Assembly: GCF_001905905.1 (NCBI RefSeq)
Contig: NZ_LIVT01000006.1
Coordinates: forward strand, 113,723-177,722
DNA from: Streptomyces sp. CB02366
GTDB lineage: Bacteria; Actinomycetota; Actinomycetes; Streptomycetales; Streptomycetaceae
Direction: 5' to 3'
DNA: 64,000 nt
In this document: one piece after another, positions 44,763 to 53,156 of the stretch
How the letters are laid out: every line of letters starts with the position of its first letter
Position numbering within the stretch: position 1 is the stretch's first letter
Notes under the pieces: generated by a model
Databases searched by the model: none
Seen by the model: the letters and a program-made list of their open reading frames with translations, nothing else
Told to the model about the DNA's origin: nothing
Made by a program: the position numbers and the translations under genes

Positions 44763-45437
44763 ATGAACCGAAACCTGTTCGACCCCGAGAACTTCATCCA
44801 GCCCGCCCAGGCCCCCGGCCTGACGCAGGAGAACCCCATGGCGGTGCGTTACGCCGTCAGAGGCGAGGCGTACGCCCGCCAGGGCACGATGGTGGCCTGG
44901 CGCGGATCGCTGTCGTTCGAGCGGCAGGGCCAGGGCGTGGGGAACTTCCTCAAGCGCGCGGTCACCGGCGAGGGGCTGCCCCTGATGACCGTCAGCGGCG
45001 AGGGCGAGGCGTGGTTCGCCTCCGACGCGGCGCACTGTTTCCTCGTGGACGTGGACGAGGGCCGCGGTCTCACCGTCAACGGCAAGAACATCCTGTGCTT
45101 CGACGCGTCGCTGAGTTATGACATCACCACCGTGGAGGGTGCCGGGATGGTCGGTGGCGGCCTGTTCAACTGCACCTTCGGCGGGACCGGCCGCCTCGCG
45201 CTGACCAGCGCGGGCGTCCCGCTCGTGCTGCCGGTCACGCCTGACGCGCCGGTGTACGTCGACACGGACGCGGCTGTCGCGTGGAGCCCGCGGCTGCGGA
45301 CGTCCCTCCACCGGTCCCAGAGTGTGGGCTCGATGTTCAAGGGCGGCAGCGGTGAGGCGGTCCAGCTGAAGCTGGAGGGCGAAGGGGTCGCGGTGGTCAA
45401 TCCCGGGGAGCCCAAGCCGGCACAGGCGACCTCCTGA
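44763..45437 (+). CDS. AIM24-family protein
   Basis: A 224-residue protein of the AIM24 (TIGR00266-like) family, a beta-rich tryptophan-RNA-binding-attenuator-like fold of unknown biochemical role. Visible family features: RYAVRGEAYARQGTMVAWRGS, LPLMTVSGEGEAWFA, DASLSYDITTVEGAG and LPVTPDAPVYVDTDAAVAWS. It has no signal peptide. ATG at 44763 begins MNRNLFDPENF. It is monocistronic and divergent from the TPR-like gene. Confidence 0.85.
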   Translation: MNRNLFDPENFIQPAQAPGLTQENPMAVRYAVRGEAYARQGTMVAWRGSLSFERQGQGVGNFLKRAVTGEGLPLMTVSGEGEAWFASDAAHCFLVDVDEGRGLTVNGKNILCFDASLSYDITTVEGAGMVGGGLFNCTFGGTGRLALTSAGVPLVLPVTPDAPVYVDTDAAVAWSPRLRTSLHRSQSVGSMFKGGSGEAVQLKLEGEGVAVVNPGEPKPAQATS

Positions 45438-45868
45438 GCCCCCCGCCTCCGCACCCGGGCGGCCGGGCTGGTCCGGTCCGGCCGAAGGCTTCCGCGCCCG
45501 CCGGGACCGGCGAACCCTTCGCCGCCGCCCAGGCCGCCCTCGCCCACGGGTGGCCCCACGAGCCCTTGCGCGCGCTGTTTCTGCTTACGGTGACGGCGGA
45601 CCGGACAGCGGACTCACGTGAGTGGAAGGGTGAAAGGGGCCCTCGTGGAGCGTGTACGAAAGCGACCGCGTCAACGCGGAGCGCATGACCAGCCCGCCCA
45701 GCCGGTGGACCGGACGCCACGTCCTCGGCCCGACCACGGCCGGAAAGCCCCCCGCGGCATCGGCCGCCGCCCCGCGCGGAGCGCCCCCGCTCACGGCCGC
45801 ATCGGGCGTCGGCCGCGCCCTGGAGCGCCTCCGGGGCCCGTCGCCGTCCGCATGGGAAGGGCGGGCCG
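45438..45868. other. Intergenic region, no confirmed gene
   Basis: A 431-base gap. One plus-strand frame around 45510-45620 reads AAAQAALAHGWPHEPLRALF and looks protein-like but has no start, so it may be a gene fragment. The remainder is Arg/Pro-rich low-complexity frames. No terminator or promoter could be fixed. Confidence 0.4.
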
Positions 45869-46630
45869 ATGGAGTTGACGACAAGGGGCGGGTTCTCCAC
45901 CCGCGTCTTCGGAACGCCCCCGCGCGCCGGCGAGCCGGCCCTGGTGCTCGTCCACGGGCTCGGCCTCTCGGGACGCTACTTCGTCCCGCTCGCCCGGCGG
46001 CTGGCGGCGCGGGGGGCCACCGTCCTCGTACCCGACCTGCCCGGCAACGGGCGCTCCCGGGCAGCCGCCAGGCGTGCGCCGGACATCACCCGGCACGCCC
46101 GCGCCCTCGCGCACTGGCACCGGCGACTGGCCCTGGGCCCGGTCGTGCTGGTGGCCAATTCGGTGGGCTGCCAGACCGCCGCCGCGCTCGCCGCCGAGCA
46201 TCCGCGCACCGTGAGCCGACTGGTCCTGATCGGTCCGGCGCTCGACCCCGCGGTGCCGGCCCGGCGCCAGGTCCTCCGGCTGGTCGAGGACGCGCCCCGC
46301 GAACCTCTGCGCCTGTTCGGGATCGCGGTCTCGGACTACTTGGTCACGGGCCCGGCACGGTGCGCCGTCGAGTTCCGGCATGCCCTGCGGGACGCCGCCG
46401 ACTCGTTCGAGGCGCACCTGGCACACGTCCATGCGCCGACCCTCGTCATCCGCGGAGCGGGCGACCCCCTAGCGTCCCCGGCCTGGACCCGGCGGGCGGC
46501 GCTCCTCACCGGCGACGGCCGGACCGCCGAGATCCCCGGAGCCGCCCACGCGGCCCACTACAGCGCGCCCGACGCCACGGCGGCACTGATCCGGAAATTC
46601 ACAGCGGACGGACCCGGAGAACCCTCATGA
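45869..46630 (+). CDS. Alpha/beta-fold hydrolase
   Basis: A 253-residue alpha/beta hydrolase. The oxyanion region is VLVHGLGLSGRYFVPLARRL. The nucleophile elbow reads VANSVGCQTAA (G-x-S-x-G position occupied by Asn-Ser-Val-Gly). The late Asp is in LVIRGAGDPLAS and the catalytic His in GAAHAAHYSAPD. No signal peptide, so cytoplasmic. It overlaps the following membrane-protein gene by ATGA, implying joint function. Substrate unknown. Confidence 0.85.
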   Translation: MELTTRGGFSTRVFGTPPRAGEPALVLVHGLGLSGRYFVPLARRLAARGATVLVPDLPGNGRSRAAARRAPDITRHARALAHWHRRLALGPVVLVANSVGCQTAAALAAEHPRTVSRLVLIGPALDPAVPARRQVLRLVEDAPREPLRLFGIAVSDYLVTGPARCAVEFRHALRDAADSFEAHLAHVHAPTLVIRGAGDPLASPAWTRRAALLTGDGRTAEIPGAAHAAHYSAPDATAALIRKFTADGPGEPS

Positions 46631-47172
46631 CGGCACCACCCCCTCGCGGCGCGACCCGCGCCGAGGGCGCCAAGGGCCCCTCGCCCTGGCTGCGCCTGCT
46701 GCCCGGCATCTCCCCGAAGCGCCGCAGCTACGTGCTGGCCTGGTACGGGTTCACGCTCACCTTCGGCGGAATGCGGCTGCTCACCTGGCTCATCCACATC
46801 GATGTGGGCGGCTTCGGCGATGTGAGCGCCGGCGGGGTTCATCTGCACCACTACGTATGGGGCATCCTGCTGCTCATGGTGGTCGGCGCCGCCGGCCTGT
46901 CCGAGAACTCCCCGCGCGCCCGCGCCTGGCTCGGACTGGCCTACGGGGTGGGCATGGCCCTCGTCATCGACGAGGCGGCCCTGCTGATCAGCCTGGAGGA
47001 CGTGTACTGGGACACCGAGGGCGGGCTCAGCATCGCCATCGCCATCACGGTGATCGCGGTGGTCGGCACCGTCCTGGCCGTGACCCGGGGGCGGCGCGCG
47101 TCACGGGCGGAAGAGGAAGCCGGCCGGAAACCGGCCGAGGAGGCCGCGGAGCCCCGCCGCGGAGACTCCTGA
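46627..47172 (+). CDS. Small integral-membrane protein
   Basis: A 181-residue protein with about four membrane helices (SYVLAWYGFTLTFGGMRLLTW, YVWGILLLMVVGAAG, GLAYGVGMALVIDEAALLI, SIAIAITVIAVVGTVLAV). A His-rich motif GGVHLHHYVWGI lies at a helix edge and a conserved-looking acidic DEAALLISLED in another. His/Asp at membrane edges could bind metal. The C-terminus is a charged Glu/Arg tail. ATG at 46627 overlaps the hydrolase stop. Function unknown. Confidence 0.75.
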   Translation: MTAPPPRGATRAEGAKGPSPWLRLLPGISPKRRSYVLAWYGFTLTFGGMRLLTWLIHIDVGGFGDVSAGGVHLHHYVWGILLLMVVGAAGLSENSPRARAWLGLAYGVGMALVIDEAALLISLEDVYWDTEGGLSIAIAITVIAVVGTVLAVTRGRRASRAEEEAGRKPAEEAAEPRRGDS

Positions 47173-47801
47173 GCCCGCGTCCGGGAGGCCGGACGCTCCC
47201 TCGCGGGACCGCGGAGCCGTCGGGGCGGCGCCTCCCGTGCCCACCGCATCGGCGTCGGGAGCGGACCGGGTCGCGCCGGACAGGGCGGGACGGCGTCCGG
47301 CCGGACCGCGGGGGCGAGGAGCACCGGAGCGGAGGCCGCCGGGCTCCCACGGCTGCCGAAGCCTGACGTGCCCCGGTCCGTCCCGTGCGGGCCGGGGCGC
47401 GTCGGGCCGGACGTACACTCGGCTCATGGGTCGTAGCGCCGAACAGAGGACGTGCCCGCACCGGGCCGCCTCCGCGCTGCCCCCGGCCGCGGCGCCCGGA
47501 ACGGGCCGTACCGCGCCGCACGGCCACGGCTAGCGATCTCCCGCGTCCGCGGCCCCGGGCCGCTCCGGTCCGCCGCCCCCGGCGAACGACTCCGGCCTCT
47601 CCGAGCCGGAGAGCCCCCCCGCCGCCCCCCGGCACGCGCCGGAGCGGCGATCCACGACCGGCTCCCCGGCGCCACCACGCGCGCCTGTCCACGAGCACCA
47701 CCGCATGACTGACCACGTCACGCATCACGCGGCGCACCCGCCCGTGCCGCTGCCGGGCGACGGCCCCGGATACGGACCGAACCGCACTCGAAGGGACCAT
47801 C
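47173..47801. other. Intergenic region before the MurE paralogue
   Basis: A 629-base gap. A 35-codon frame from ATG at 47426 (MGRSAEQRTCPHRAAS) follows TACACT, a possible -10, and could be a leaderless small ORF, but its composition is low-complexity. Nothing else is convincing. Confidence 0.4.
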
Positions 47802-49277
47802 GTGAAGCTGAGCGACCTACTGGCCGGGCAGGACCACCACGTACTGCAGGGAAAACCGGACCGCACGCGGATCACGGCCGGCACGACGTTCGACGCCGAA
47901 CGGGTCGTTCCCGGATCGGTCTTCGTCGCGGTACCCGGCCACGCGGCCGGCGGCCCCGACGCCGTGGCGCCGGCCGTCGCCCGCGGTGCGGCGGCCGTCG
48001 TCGTCGACGCCCAGGCGCCGCCTCTTCCCGCGATGACCGGCGAGGTGTGCGCGATCCGGGTGCCCGACGCCCGCAAGGCCGCGGCCGTCATCGCCTCGCG
48101 CTACTTCGGTGAGCCGGGCCGGGCGATGGACCTGATAGCCGTCACCGGGACCAACGGCAAGACCTCCGTCTCGTACATGGTCGAGTCGGTGCTGCGGCTC
48201 GCCGAGGGGGCCAGGGTCGGCGTGATCGGCACGGCGGGGAGCCGGGTCGGGGACGAACCGATCCCGATGCCGCCCTCGGTGCTCTCCACCCCCGAATCGC
48301 CCGACCTCCAGTACCTGCTGAGCCGGATGCGCGACAGCGCGGCCGGCAGTGTCGTCCTGGAAGCCACCTCGATGGGCCTGCTGACACACCGTCTGGACCG
48401 GACCTTCATCGACGTGGGCGTCTTCACCAACCTGTCGCAGGACCACCTCGACGACCACGGCACCATGGAGCACTACCGGGACGCCAAACTCCGCCTCTTC
48501 CAAGGGCTGTGTCGGCGGGCGGTCGTCAACGCGGACGACCCGGTCGGCGCCGCCGTGCGGGAGCTGATGCCCGACGCAGTGACCACGTACGCCCTGGACG
48601 GTCCGGCGGACTACCTCGCGACCGACCTGGCGGTGGACGCCTCGGGAACCCGGTTCACCCTCCACCACGACGGCCGGAAGTATCCGGCGGCGATCCCGTC
48701 CCCGGGCCGCTTCTCCGTCTCCAACGCCCTGGCCACGGTGGCCGCCTGCCACCTGCTCGGCCACGACCTGGCCGGGCTGGTCGACGCGCTGGAGCGCATG
48801 CCGCAGATTCCCGGCCGCTTCGAGCGCCTCCGCACCCCCGACGGCACCTCGGTGATCGTGGACTACGCCCACTCCCCGGACTCCCTCGACAAGGTCCTGA
48901 CCACGATCCGGGGCTTCGCCGAGGGCCGGGTCGTCACCGTCTTCGGCTGCGGCGGCGACCGCGACACCACCAAGCGCGCGGAGATGGGCGCCATCGCCGG
49001 TACCCACTCCGACCTGTGCGTCCTCACCTCGGACAACCCCCGGTACGAGGACCCCGAGGCGATCCTCGACCAGATCGCGCCGGGCATCGCGACGACCGGA
49101 ACGCCGTTCGAACGGTTCACGGACCGCCGCGCGGCCATCGCCTGCGCCCTCGCCTCGGCGGGACCGGCCGACATCGTGCTGATCGCCGGCAAGGGCAGTG
49201 AGCCCCACCAGATCGTCGGTGACGAGCTGCTGCCCTTCAGCGACATGGCGACGGTGCGCGAGCTGATCGGCCAGTAG
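47802..49277 (+). CDS. MurE-like UDP-MurNAc-tripeptide ligase paralogue
   Basis: A 491-residue Mur ligase that would add the third residue to a UDP-MurNAc-dipeptide. ATP site VTGTNGKTS (115-122), carbamoyl-lysine region HYRDAKLRLF, GRFSVSNALA and the C-terminal domain SDNPRYEDPEAI. The DNPR motif (about 412-415) is the usual mark of meso-diaminopimelate-type acceptor binding. The gene stands outside any cell-division cluster, so it is probably an extra copy, used for wall modification, resistance or a natural product. GTG at 47802 has GAAGGGA upstream. Confidence 0.85.
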   Translation: MKLSDLLAGQDHHVLQGKPDRTRITAGTTFDAERVVPGSVFVAVPGHAAGGPDAVAPAVARGAAAVVVDAQAPPLPAMTGEVCAIRVPDARKAAAVIASRYFGEPGRAMDLIAVTGTNGKTSVSYMVESVLRLAEGARVGVIGTAGSRVGDEPIPMPPSVLSTPESPDLQYLLSRMRDSAAGSVVLEATSMGLLTHRLDRTFIDVGVFTNLSQDHLDDHGTMEHYRDAKLRLFQGLCRRAVVNADDPVGAAVRELMPDAVTTYALDGPADYLATDLAVDASGTRFTLHHDGRKYPAAIPSPGRFSVSNALATVAACHLLGHDLAGLVDALERMPQIPGRFERLRTPDGTSVIVDYAHSPDSLDKVLTTIRGFAEGRVVTVFGCGGDRDTTKRAEMGAIAGTHSDLCVLTSDNPRYEDPEAILDQIAPGIATTGTPFERFTDRRAAIACALASAGPADIVLIAGKGSEPHQIVGDELLPFSDMATVRELIGQ

Positions 49278-49454
49278 GCGGCACCGGTCGCCGGGGAACC
49301 GCACCGGAAGCAGTTCCGCCCACGCGCCCGCGTGGGCCTGACCCGTTCCCCGGCCGGGCCGGTTCCCCGGCTCTCTCCGTCGCACGGGTGCTCCGGGGCC
49401 GCGTCACGGCGGCGGGGCCACTGCGCCGAGGCCCCGGCCGGGCCCGCCCGGGGG

Positions 49455-50081
49455 TCAGACCTCGTCGTCCGGAGAGGAGCGGGCGAACGCGCCGGCCGCG
49501 GCGGCCAGGACCGCCGTGGTCGCCGCCTGTGCGGCCAGGCGGGGGTCCGGGGCGGTCCGCAGGAGCACCAGGTGGTGGTAGAGGGGTGCGGTGGCGGCGA
49601 TCAGCAGTCCTCGGGCGTCCGTGCGGGGCGGGAGTTCGCCGCGTTCGACGGCGCGCTCGACGACGGCCTCGCAGCGGGTGTACCGGTCCTCCCACAGCCG
49701 TTGCTGGGCCTCGGCCGCGCGCGGGGAGCGGAACGAGGCGGCCATCAGGGCCTGGGGGACCGACGGCCGTACGACCAGGGCTTCCTGGATCTCCTCGTTG
49801 AGGGCCGTCAGGTCGCCGCGCAGGGAGCCGGTGTCCGGCGGCCCCCAGTCGTCCTCGCCCGCCGCGTCGAGGACGTCGGCGAGCAGACCGCCGACGTCCT
49901 GCCAGCGCCGGTACACCGTCGCCCGGTGCACACCGGCGCGCGCCGCGACCGCTTCCATCGTCAGCCCCTCGTAGCCGTGTTCACCGAGTTCGGCGCGCAC
50001 CGCTTCGAGCACCTGGGCCCGGATGCGCGCGGTCCGGCCGCCCGGCCGGCGTTCCGGGGTGTCGTCCGTCGGCGGCGTCAT
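49455..50081 (-). CDS. TetR-family transcriptional regulator
   Basis: A 208-residue TetR regulator. The helix-turn-helix lies in LTMEAVAARAGVHRATVYRRW (residues about 40-60) after RIRAQVLEAVRAELGEHG. The ligand-binding C-terminal domain is helical (LMAASFRSPRAAEAQQRL, HHLVLLRTAPDPRLAAQA). It is divergent from the ABC-F resistance gene, with 76 bases to the leader ORF, and probably controls it. A 9-bp palindrome CAACAGTTG (50129-50137) in between is a candidate operator core. Confidence 0.88.
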   Translation of the reverse strand: MTPPTDDTPERRPGGRTARIRAQVLEAVRAELGEHGYEGLTMEAVAARAGVHRATVYRRWQDVGGLLADVLDAAGEDDWGPPDTGSLRGDLTALNEEIQEALVVRPSVPQALMAASFRSPRAAEAQQRLWEDRYTRCEAVVERAVERGELPPRTDARGLLIAATAPLYHHLVLLRTAPDPRLAAQAATTAVLAAAAGAFARSSPDDEV

Positions 50082-50157
50082 CGGCAATCCGGTTGCCCGG
50101 TGAGGAGGGTCATGCCACCATCTTAAAGCAACAGTTGTCGCACTAGTGGAGTCGTCG

Positions 50158-50304
50158 ATGTTCCTCCGAAGCTTCCCCCCGGCCTCGCGGTCCGCCGCCA
50201 CCGCCCCGTCCACGACAGCTTCGGAGTCCCCACTGTGCCCACCCAGCTCACAGCACTCGCCGTCGGCAAGGCATTCGACGGCAGGACCGTCCTCGACTCG
50301 GTGA
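50158..50304 (+). CDS. Leader ORF of the ABC-F gene
   Basis: A 48-codon frame starting ATG with GGAG six bases upstream, translating MFLRSFPPASRSAATAPSTT and ending inside the ABC-F gene. Codons 3 to 6 form the 5' arm of the hairpin that hides the ABC-F ribosome binding site. Such leaders control drug-induced ABC-F and erm genes through stalled ribosomes. No peptide function is expected. Confidence 0.45.
   Translation: MFLRSFPPASRSAATAPSTTASESPLCPPSSQHSPSARHSTAGPSSTR
50164..50226 (+). promoter_or_regulatory. Hairpin sequestering the ABC-F ribosome binding site
   Basis: CTCCGAAGCT (50164-50173) and AGCTTCGGAG (50217-50226) are perfect 10-base complements. The 3' arm contains GGAG, the only good ribosome binding site before the GTG at 50235. 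Folding would block translation; a ribosome stalled on the leader ORF would open it. This is inferred attenuation. Confidence 0.55.
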
Positions 50305-51854
50305 CCTGCTCGCTCGTTCCCGGCGAGCGCACCGGCATCGTCGGCGAGAACGGGTCCGGCAAGACCACCCTGCTGCGGCTGCTCGCCGGGCGGGAGAGCC
50401 CTGACCGGGGACGGATCGTCGTGCGGGCCGAGGGCGGCGTCGGTTATCTCGCCCAGGAGGAGGATTTGCCCGTCGGCATGACGGCCCAGCAGGTCATCGA
50501 CCGCGCCCTCGGCGACCTCCGCGCGATCGAGGCCCGGATGCGCCGCCTGGAGACGGCGATGGCCGCCGGGGACGAGTCGGTGCTCGACGCGTACGCCGAC
50601 GCCGTCTCGGCCTTCGAACTGCGCGGGGGCTACGACGCCGACGCCCGCCTGGAACGCGCCCTGCACGGACTCGGACTGCGGCAGGTGGACCGCGCCTCCA
50701 CCATGGGCGCGCTCTCCGGCGGCGAACGGGCCCGGTTGCGGCTCGCCGCGGTGCTGGCGGCGGCCCCCGAGGTACTGCTCCTCGACGAGCCGACCAACCA
50801 CCTCGACGCGGCCGCCCTGACCTGGTTGGAGGAGCACCTGCGCGGCCGGCGGGGCGCCACCGCCGTCGTCTCCCACGACCGGGGCTTTCTCGAACAGGTC
50901 GCCACGAGCCTCCTGGAGGTGGGCGGGGACCGCCACGACGTCGTGCGGTACGGCAACGGCTACGCCGGCTACCTCGCGGAGAAGGCCGCGGCCCGGGTGC
51001 GCCGGCGGCAGCGTCACGAACGGTGGTGCGAGGAGGCCGGCCGGCTGCGCGACACGATCGCGGGCGCCGCCCGCCGGGTGGCGCCCGGCCGGCCGATGAA
51101 GGACGGCGACAAACTCTCCTACAACCAGGCCGGCGCCCGCGTGCAGCAGGCACGGGCAGGGCGCGTCCGCAACGCCGAGGAACGGCTTCGCCGACTGCTG
51201 GCCGACCCCGTCCCGGCCCCCTCGGAACCCTTGCGCTTCGCGCCCGTACTGCGTGCCGCGCCGCTGACCGGTGCTGTGTTCGACGCCGCCGGGATCTTTG
51301 TCGCGGGCCGGCTCGCCCCGGTCGGTCTGACGGTCCGGGCGGGCGAACACCTGCTGATCACGGGCGGGAACGGGGCGGGCAAGAGCACCCTGCTGCGTGT
51401 CCTGGCCGGCGAACTGGCCGCCGACGGCGGGCGCCTCCTCCGGCGCGGCCGGATCGGCTTCCTCCCGCAGGACCCGGCGCCCGGCGCGCCCGATGAGACC
51501 CTGCTGGCCGCCTACGGCCGGGGCCTGCCCGGAGGGCCGGACGAACACGCCGAACAGCTGCTGGCGCTCGGTCTGTTCGACCGCGCCCGCCTGCCGGTGC
51601 CCGTCTCCCGGCTCTCCACCGGTCAGCGGCAGCGACTCGCCCTGGCGCGGCTGGTCTCCCGGCCCGCCGACGTCCTCCTGCTCGACGAGCCGACCAACCA
51701 TCTCTCTCCGGCGCTCGCCGAGGAATTGGAGACCGCCCTGGCCGGTTTCGGCGGCACCGTCGTCCTGGTCAGCCACGACCGGCTGCTCCGGCGCCGCTGG
51801 CGAGGCACGCGGCTGACCCTCCCGGCCGCCCGTGAGCCCGTACCCAAGGGCTGA
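50235..51854 (+). CDS. ABC-F ribosomal protection-type protein
   Basis: A 539-residue ABC-F protein with two ATPase domains and no membrane segments. The first has GENGSGKTTLLRLLAG and LLLDEPTNHLDAAALTWLEEH; the second has GGNGAGKSTLLRVLAG and LLLDEPTNHLS. The linker of about 90 residues between them (rich in Arg, with KLSYNQAGARVQQARAGR) would reach the ribosomal exit-tunnel site, as in drug-displacing ABC-F proteins. Sits between a divergent TetR gene and a macrolide-type glycosyltransferase gene, so antibiotic resistance is likely. GTG start with GGAG eight bases upstream, inside a hairpin. Confidence 0.88.
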   Translation: MPTQLTALAVGKAFDGRTVLDSVTCSLVPGERTGIVGENGSGKTTLLRLLAGRESPDRGRIVVRAEGGVGYLAQEEDLPVGMTAQQVIDRALGDLRAIEARMRRLETAMAAGDESVLDAYADAVSAFELRGGYDADARLERALHGLGLRQVDRASTMGALSGGERARLRLAAVLAAAPEVLLLDEPTNHLDAAALTWLEEHLRGRRGATAVVSHDRGFLEQVATSLLEVGGDRHDVVRYGNGYAGYLAEKAAARVRRRQRHERWCEEAGRLRDTIAGAARRVAPGRPMKDGDKLSYNQAGARVQQARAGRVRNAEERLRRLLADPVPAPSEPLRFAPVLRAAPLTGAVFDAAGIFVAGRLAPVGLTVRAGEHLLITGGNGAGKSTLLRVLAGELAADGGRLLRRGRIGFLPQDPAPGAPDETLLAAYGRGLPGGPDEHAEQLLALGLFDRARLPVPVSRLSTGQRQRLALARLVSRPADVLLLDEPTNHLSPALAEELETALAGFGGTVVLVSHDRLLRRRWRGTRLTLPAAREPVPKG

Positions 51855-51923
51855 GCCCCGCCGCCTGCCCCGGTCCTGAGCCTTCCCCCCCGGATCCCCC
51901 CTACCCGAAGCGAGCGATCACCC

Positions 51924-53156
51924 TTGTCCCGGCACCGTTCCCACATCGCGCTCATCGGCATCCCGATCATCAGCCACGTCCTGCCCGGCCTCGGCATCGT
52001 CCGGGAGCTGGTGGCCCGCGGCCACCGGGTCACCTACGCCAACGACCCGGCCGTGGCGGACCGGATCGCCGCCACCGGCGCCGAATTCGTGCCCTGCGCC
52101 TCGACGCTGCCCGTGGCCGACAACAGCTGGCCCGCCGATCCCGTCGCCGCTATGGACCTCTTCCTCGACGACGCCGTCCAGGCGCTGCCCCGGCTGCACG
52201 CCGTCTACGACCACGACCCCGCCGACCTGTACCTGTACGACATCGGCGCCTACGCCGCCCGCGCCCTCGCCGAAGCGCAGGGACGGCCCCTGATGCAGCT
52301 GTCCCCGTCCTTCGTGGCCTGGGAGGGGTACGAGGAGGAGGTCGCCGCCCCCCTGCGGGACCTGCCCGGCGCCACCGCGTACCGGGAGAAGTTCGCCCAC
52401 TGGCTCGCCGGCTGTGGGGCGACCACGCTCGACGTGGACGCCTTCTCCGGCCCTCCGGCGCGGGCCCTCGCGCTGATCCCCCGGGCCATGCAGCCCAGCG
52501 CGGACAGGGTCGACCCCCAGAGGGTCGCCTTCGTCGGGCCCTGCCCCGACGCCGACACCGAAACCGCCTCGTGGGCCCGGCCGGAGGGCGCCGAGAACGT
52601 CCTGCTGGTCTCCCTCGGCTCGGCCTATACGCACCGGCCGGAGTTCTACCGCCAGTGCCTCGCGGCGTACGGAAACCTGCCCGGCCGGCATGTCGTGCTC
52701 CAGATCGGTGCGTACACCGACCCGCGCGAACTCGGTGACGTCCCGCCCAACGTCGAAGTGCACTCCTGGGTGCCGCAACGGGCGGTCCTGGAACAGGCGG
52801 ACGCCTTCGTCACCCATGCCGGGATGGGCGGCTGCGGCGACGGGCTGCGCGCGGGCGTCCCGATGATCGCCGTGCCCCAGGGAGCCGAACAGTTCATGAA
52901 CGCCGACCGGCTGGTCGAACTGGGCGTCGCCCGCCGGATCGACCCCCCCGACGCCACGGCCGAAACCCTCCGGGCGGCCCTGAACGATCTGCTCGCCGAC
53001 CCGGAGACGGCCCGCAGGTCGGCCGGTCTGCGCGCCGACGCCCTGGGCGAGGGCGGCGTTCCGCGTGCCGTCCGCCTCATCGAGGAACTGCTGGCCCCCG
53101 AGGGCGTCAGGCCCCGCCGAGCAACGGCGCCGACGCCCGGTCCAGGACCGAGGTGA
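51924..53156 (+). CDS. Macrolide-type glycosyltransferase (MGT family)
   Basis: A 410-residue GT1 glycosyltransferase of the OleD/MgtA type, which adds a sugar to macrolides and other hydroxylated compounds and inactivates them. N-terminal acceptor domain HIALIGIPIISHVLPGLGIV; C-terminal nucleotide-sugar domain with HSWVPQRAVLEQADAFVTHA and GVPMIAVPQGAEQFMNA, the family signature. Start TTG at 51924 gives the natural strand beginning; the ribosome binding site is weak (GAAGCGAG). It lies 69 bases after the ABC-F gene. Its last 50 bases overlap xylB on the other strand. Confidence 0.88.
   Translation: MSRHRSHIALIGIPIISHVLPGLGIVRELVARGHRVTYANDPAVADRIAATGAEFVPCASTLPVADNSWPADPVAAMDLFLDDAVQALPRLHAVYDHDPADLYLYDIGAYAARALAEAQGRPLMQLSPSFVAWEGYEEEVAAPLRDLPGATAYREKFAHWLAGCGATTLDVDAFSGPPARALALIPRAMQPSADRVDPQRVAFVGPCPDADTETASWARPEGAENVLLVSLGSAYTHRPEFYRQCLAAYGNLPGRHVVLQIGAYTDPRELGDVPPNVEVHSWVPQRAVLEQADAFVTHAGMGGCGDGLRAGVPMIAVPQGAEQFMNADRLVELGVARRIDPPDATAETLRAALNDLLADPETARRSAGLRADALGEGGVPRAVRLIEELLAPEGVRPRRATAPTPGPGPR

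Noticed and set aside
45652..46626. Forward frame extending the small membrane protein upstream
   Set aside because: It overlaps the alpha/beta hydrolase in another frame and is Arg/Pro-rich; the real start is the ATG at 46627.
47705..48112. Forward ORF overlapping the MurE-like start
   Set aside because: It covers the MurE coding region in another frame with shadow-type composition.
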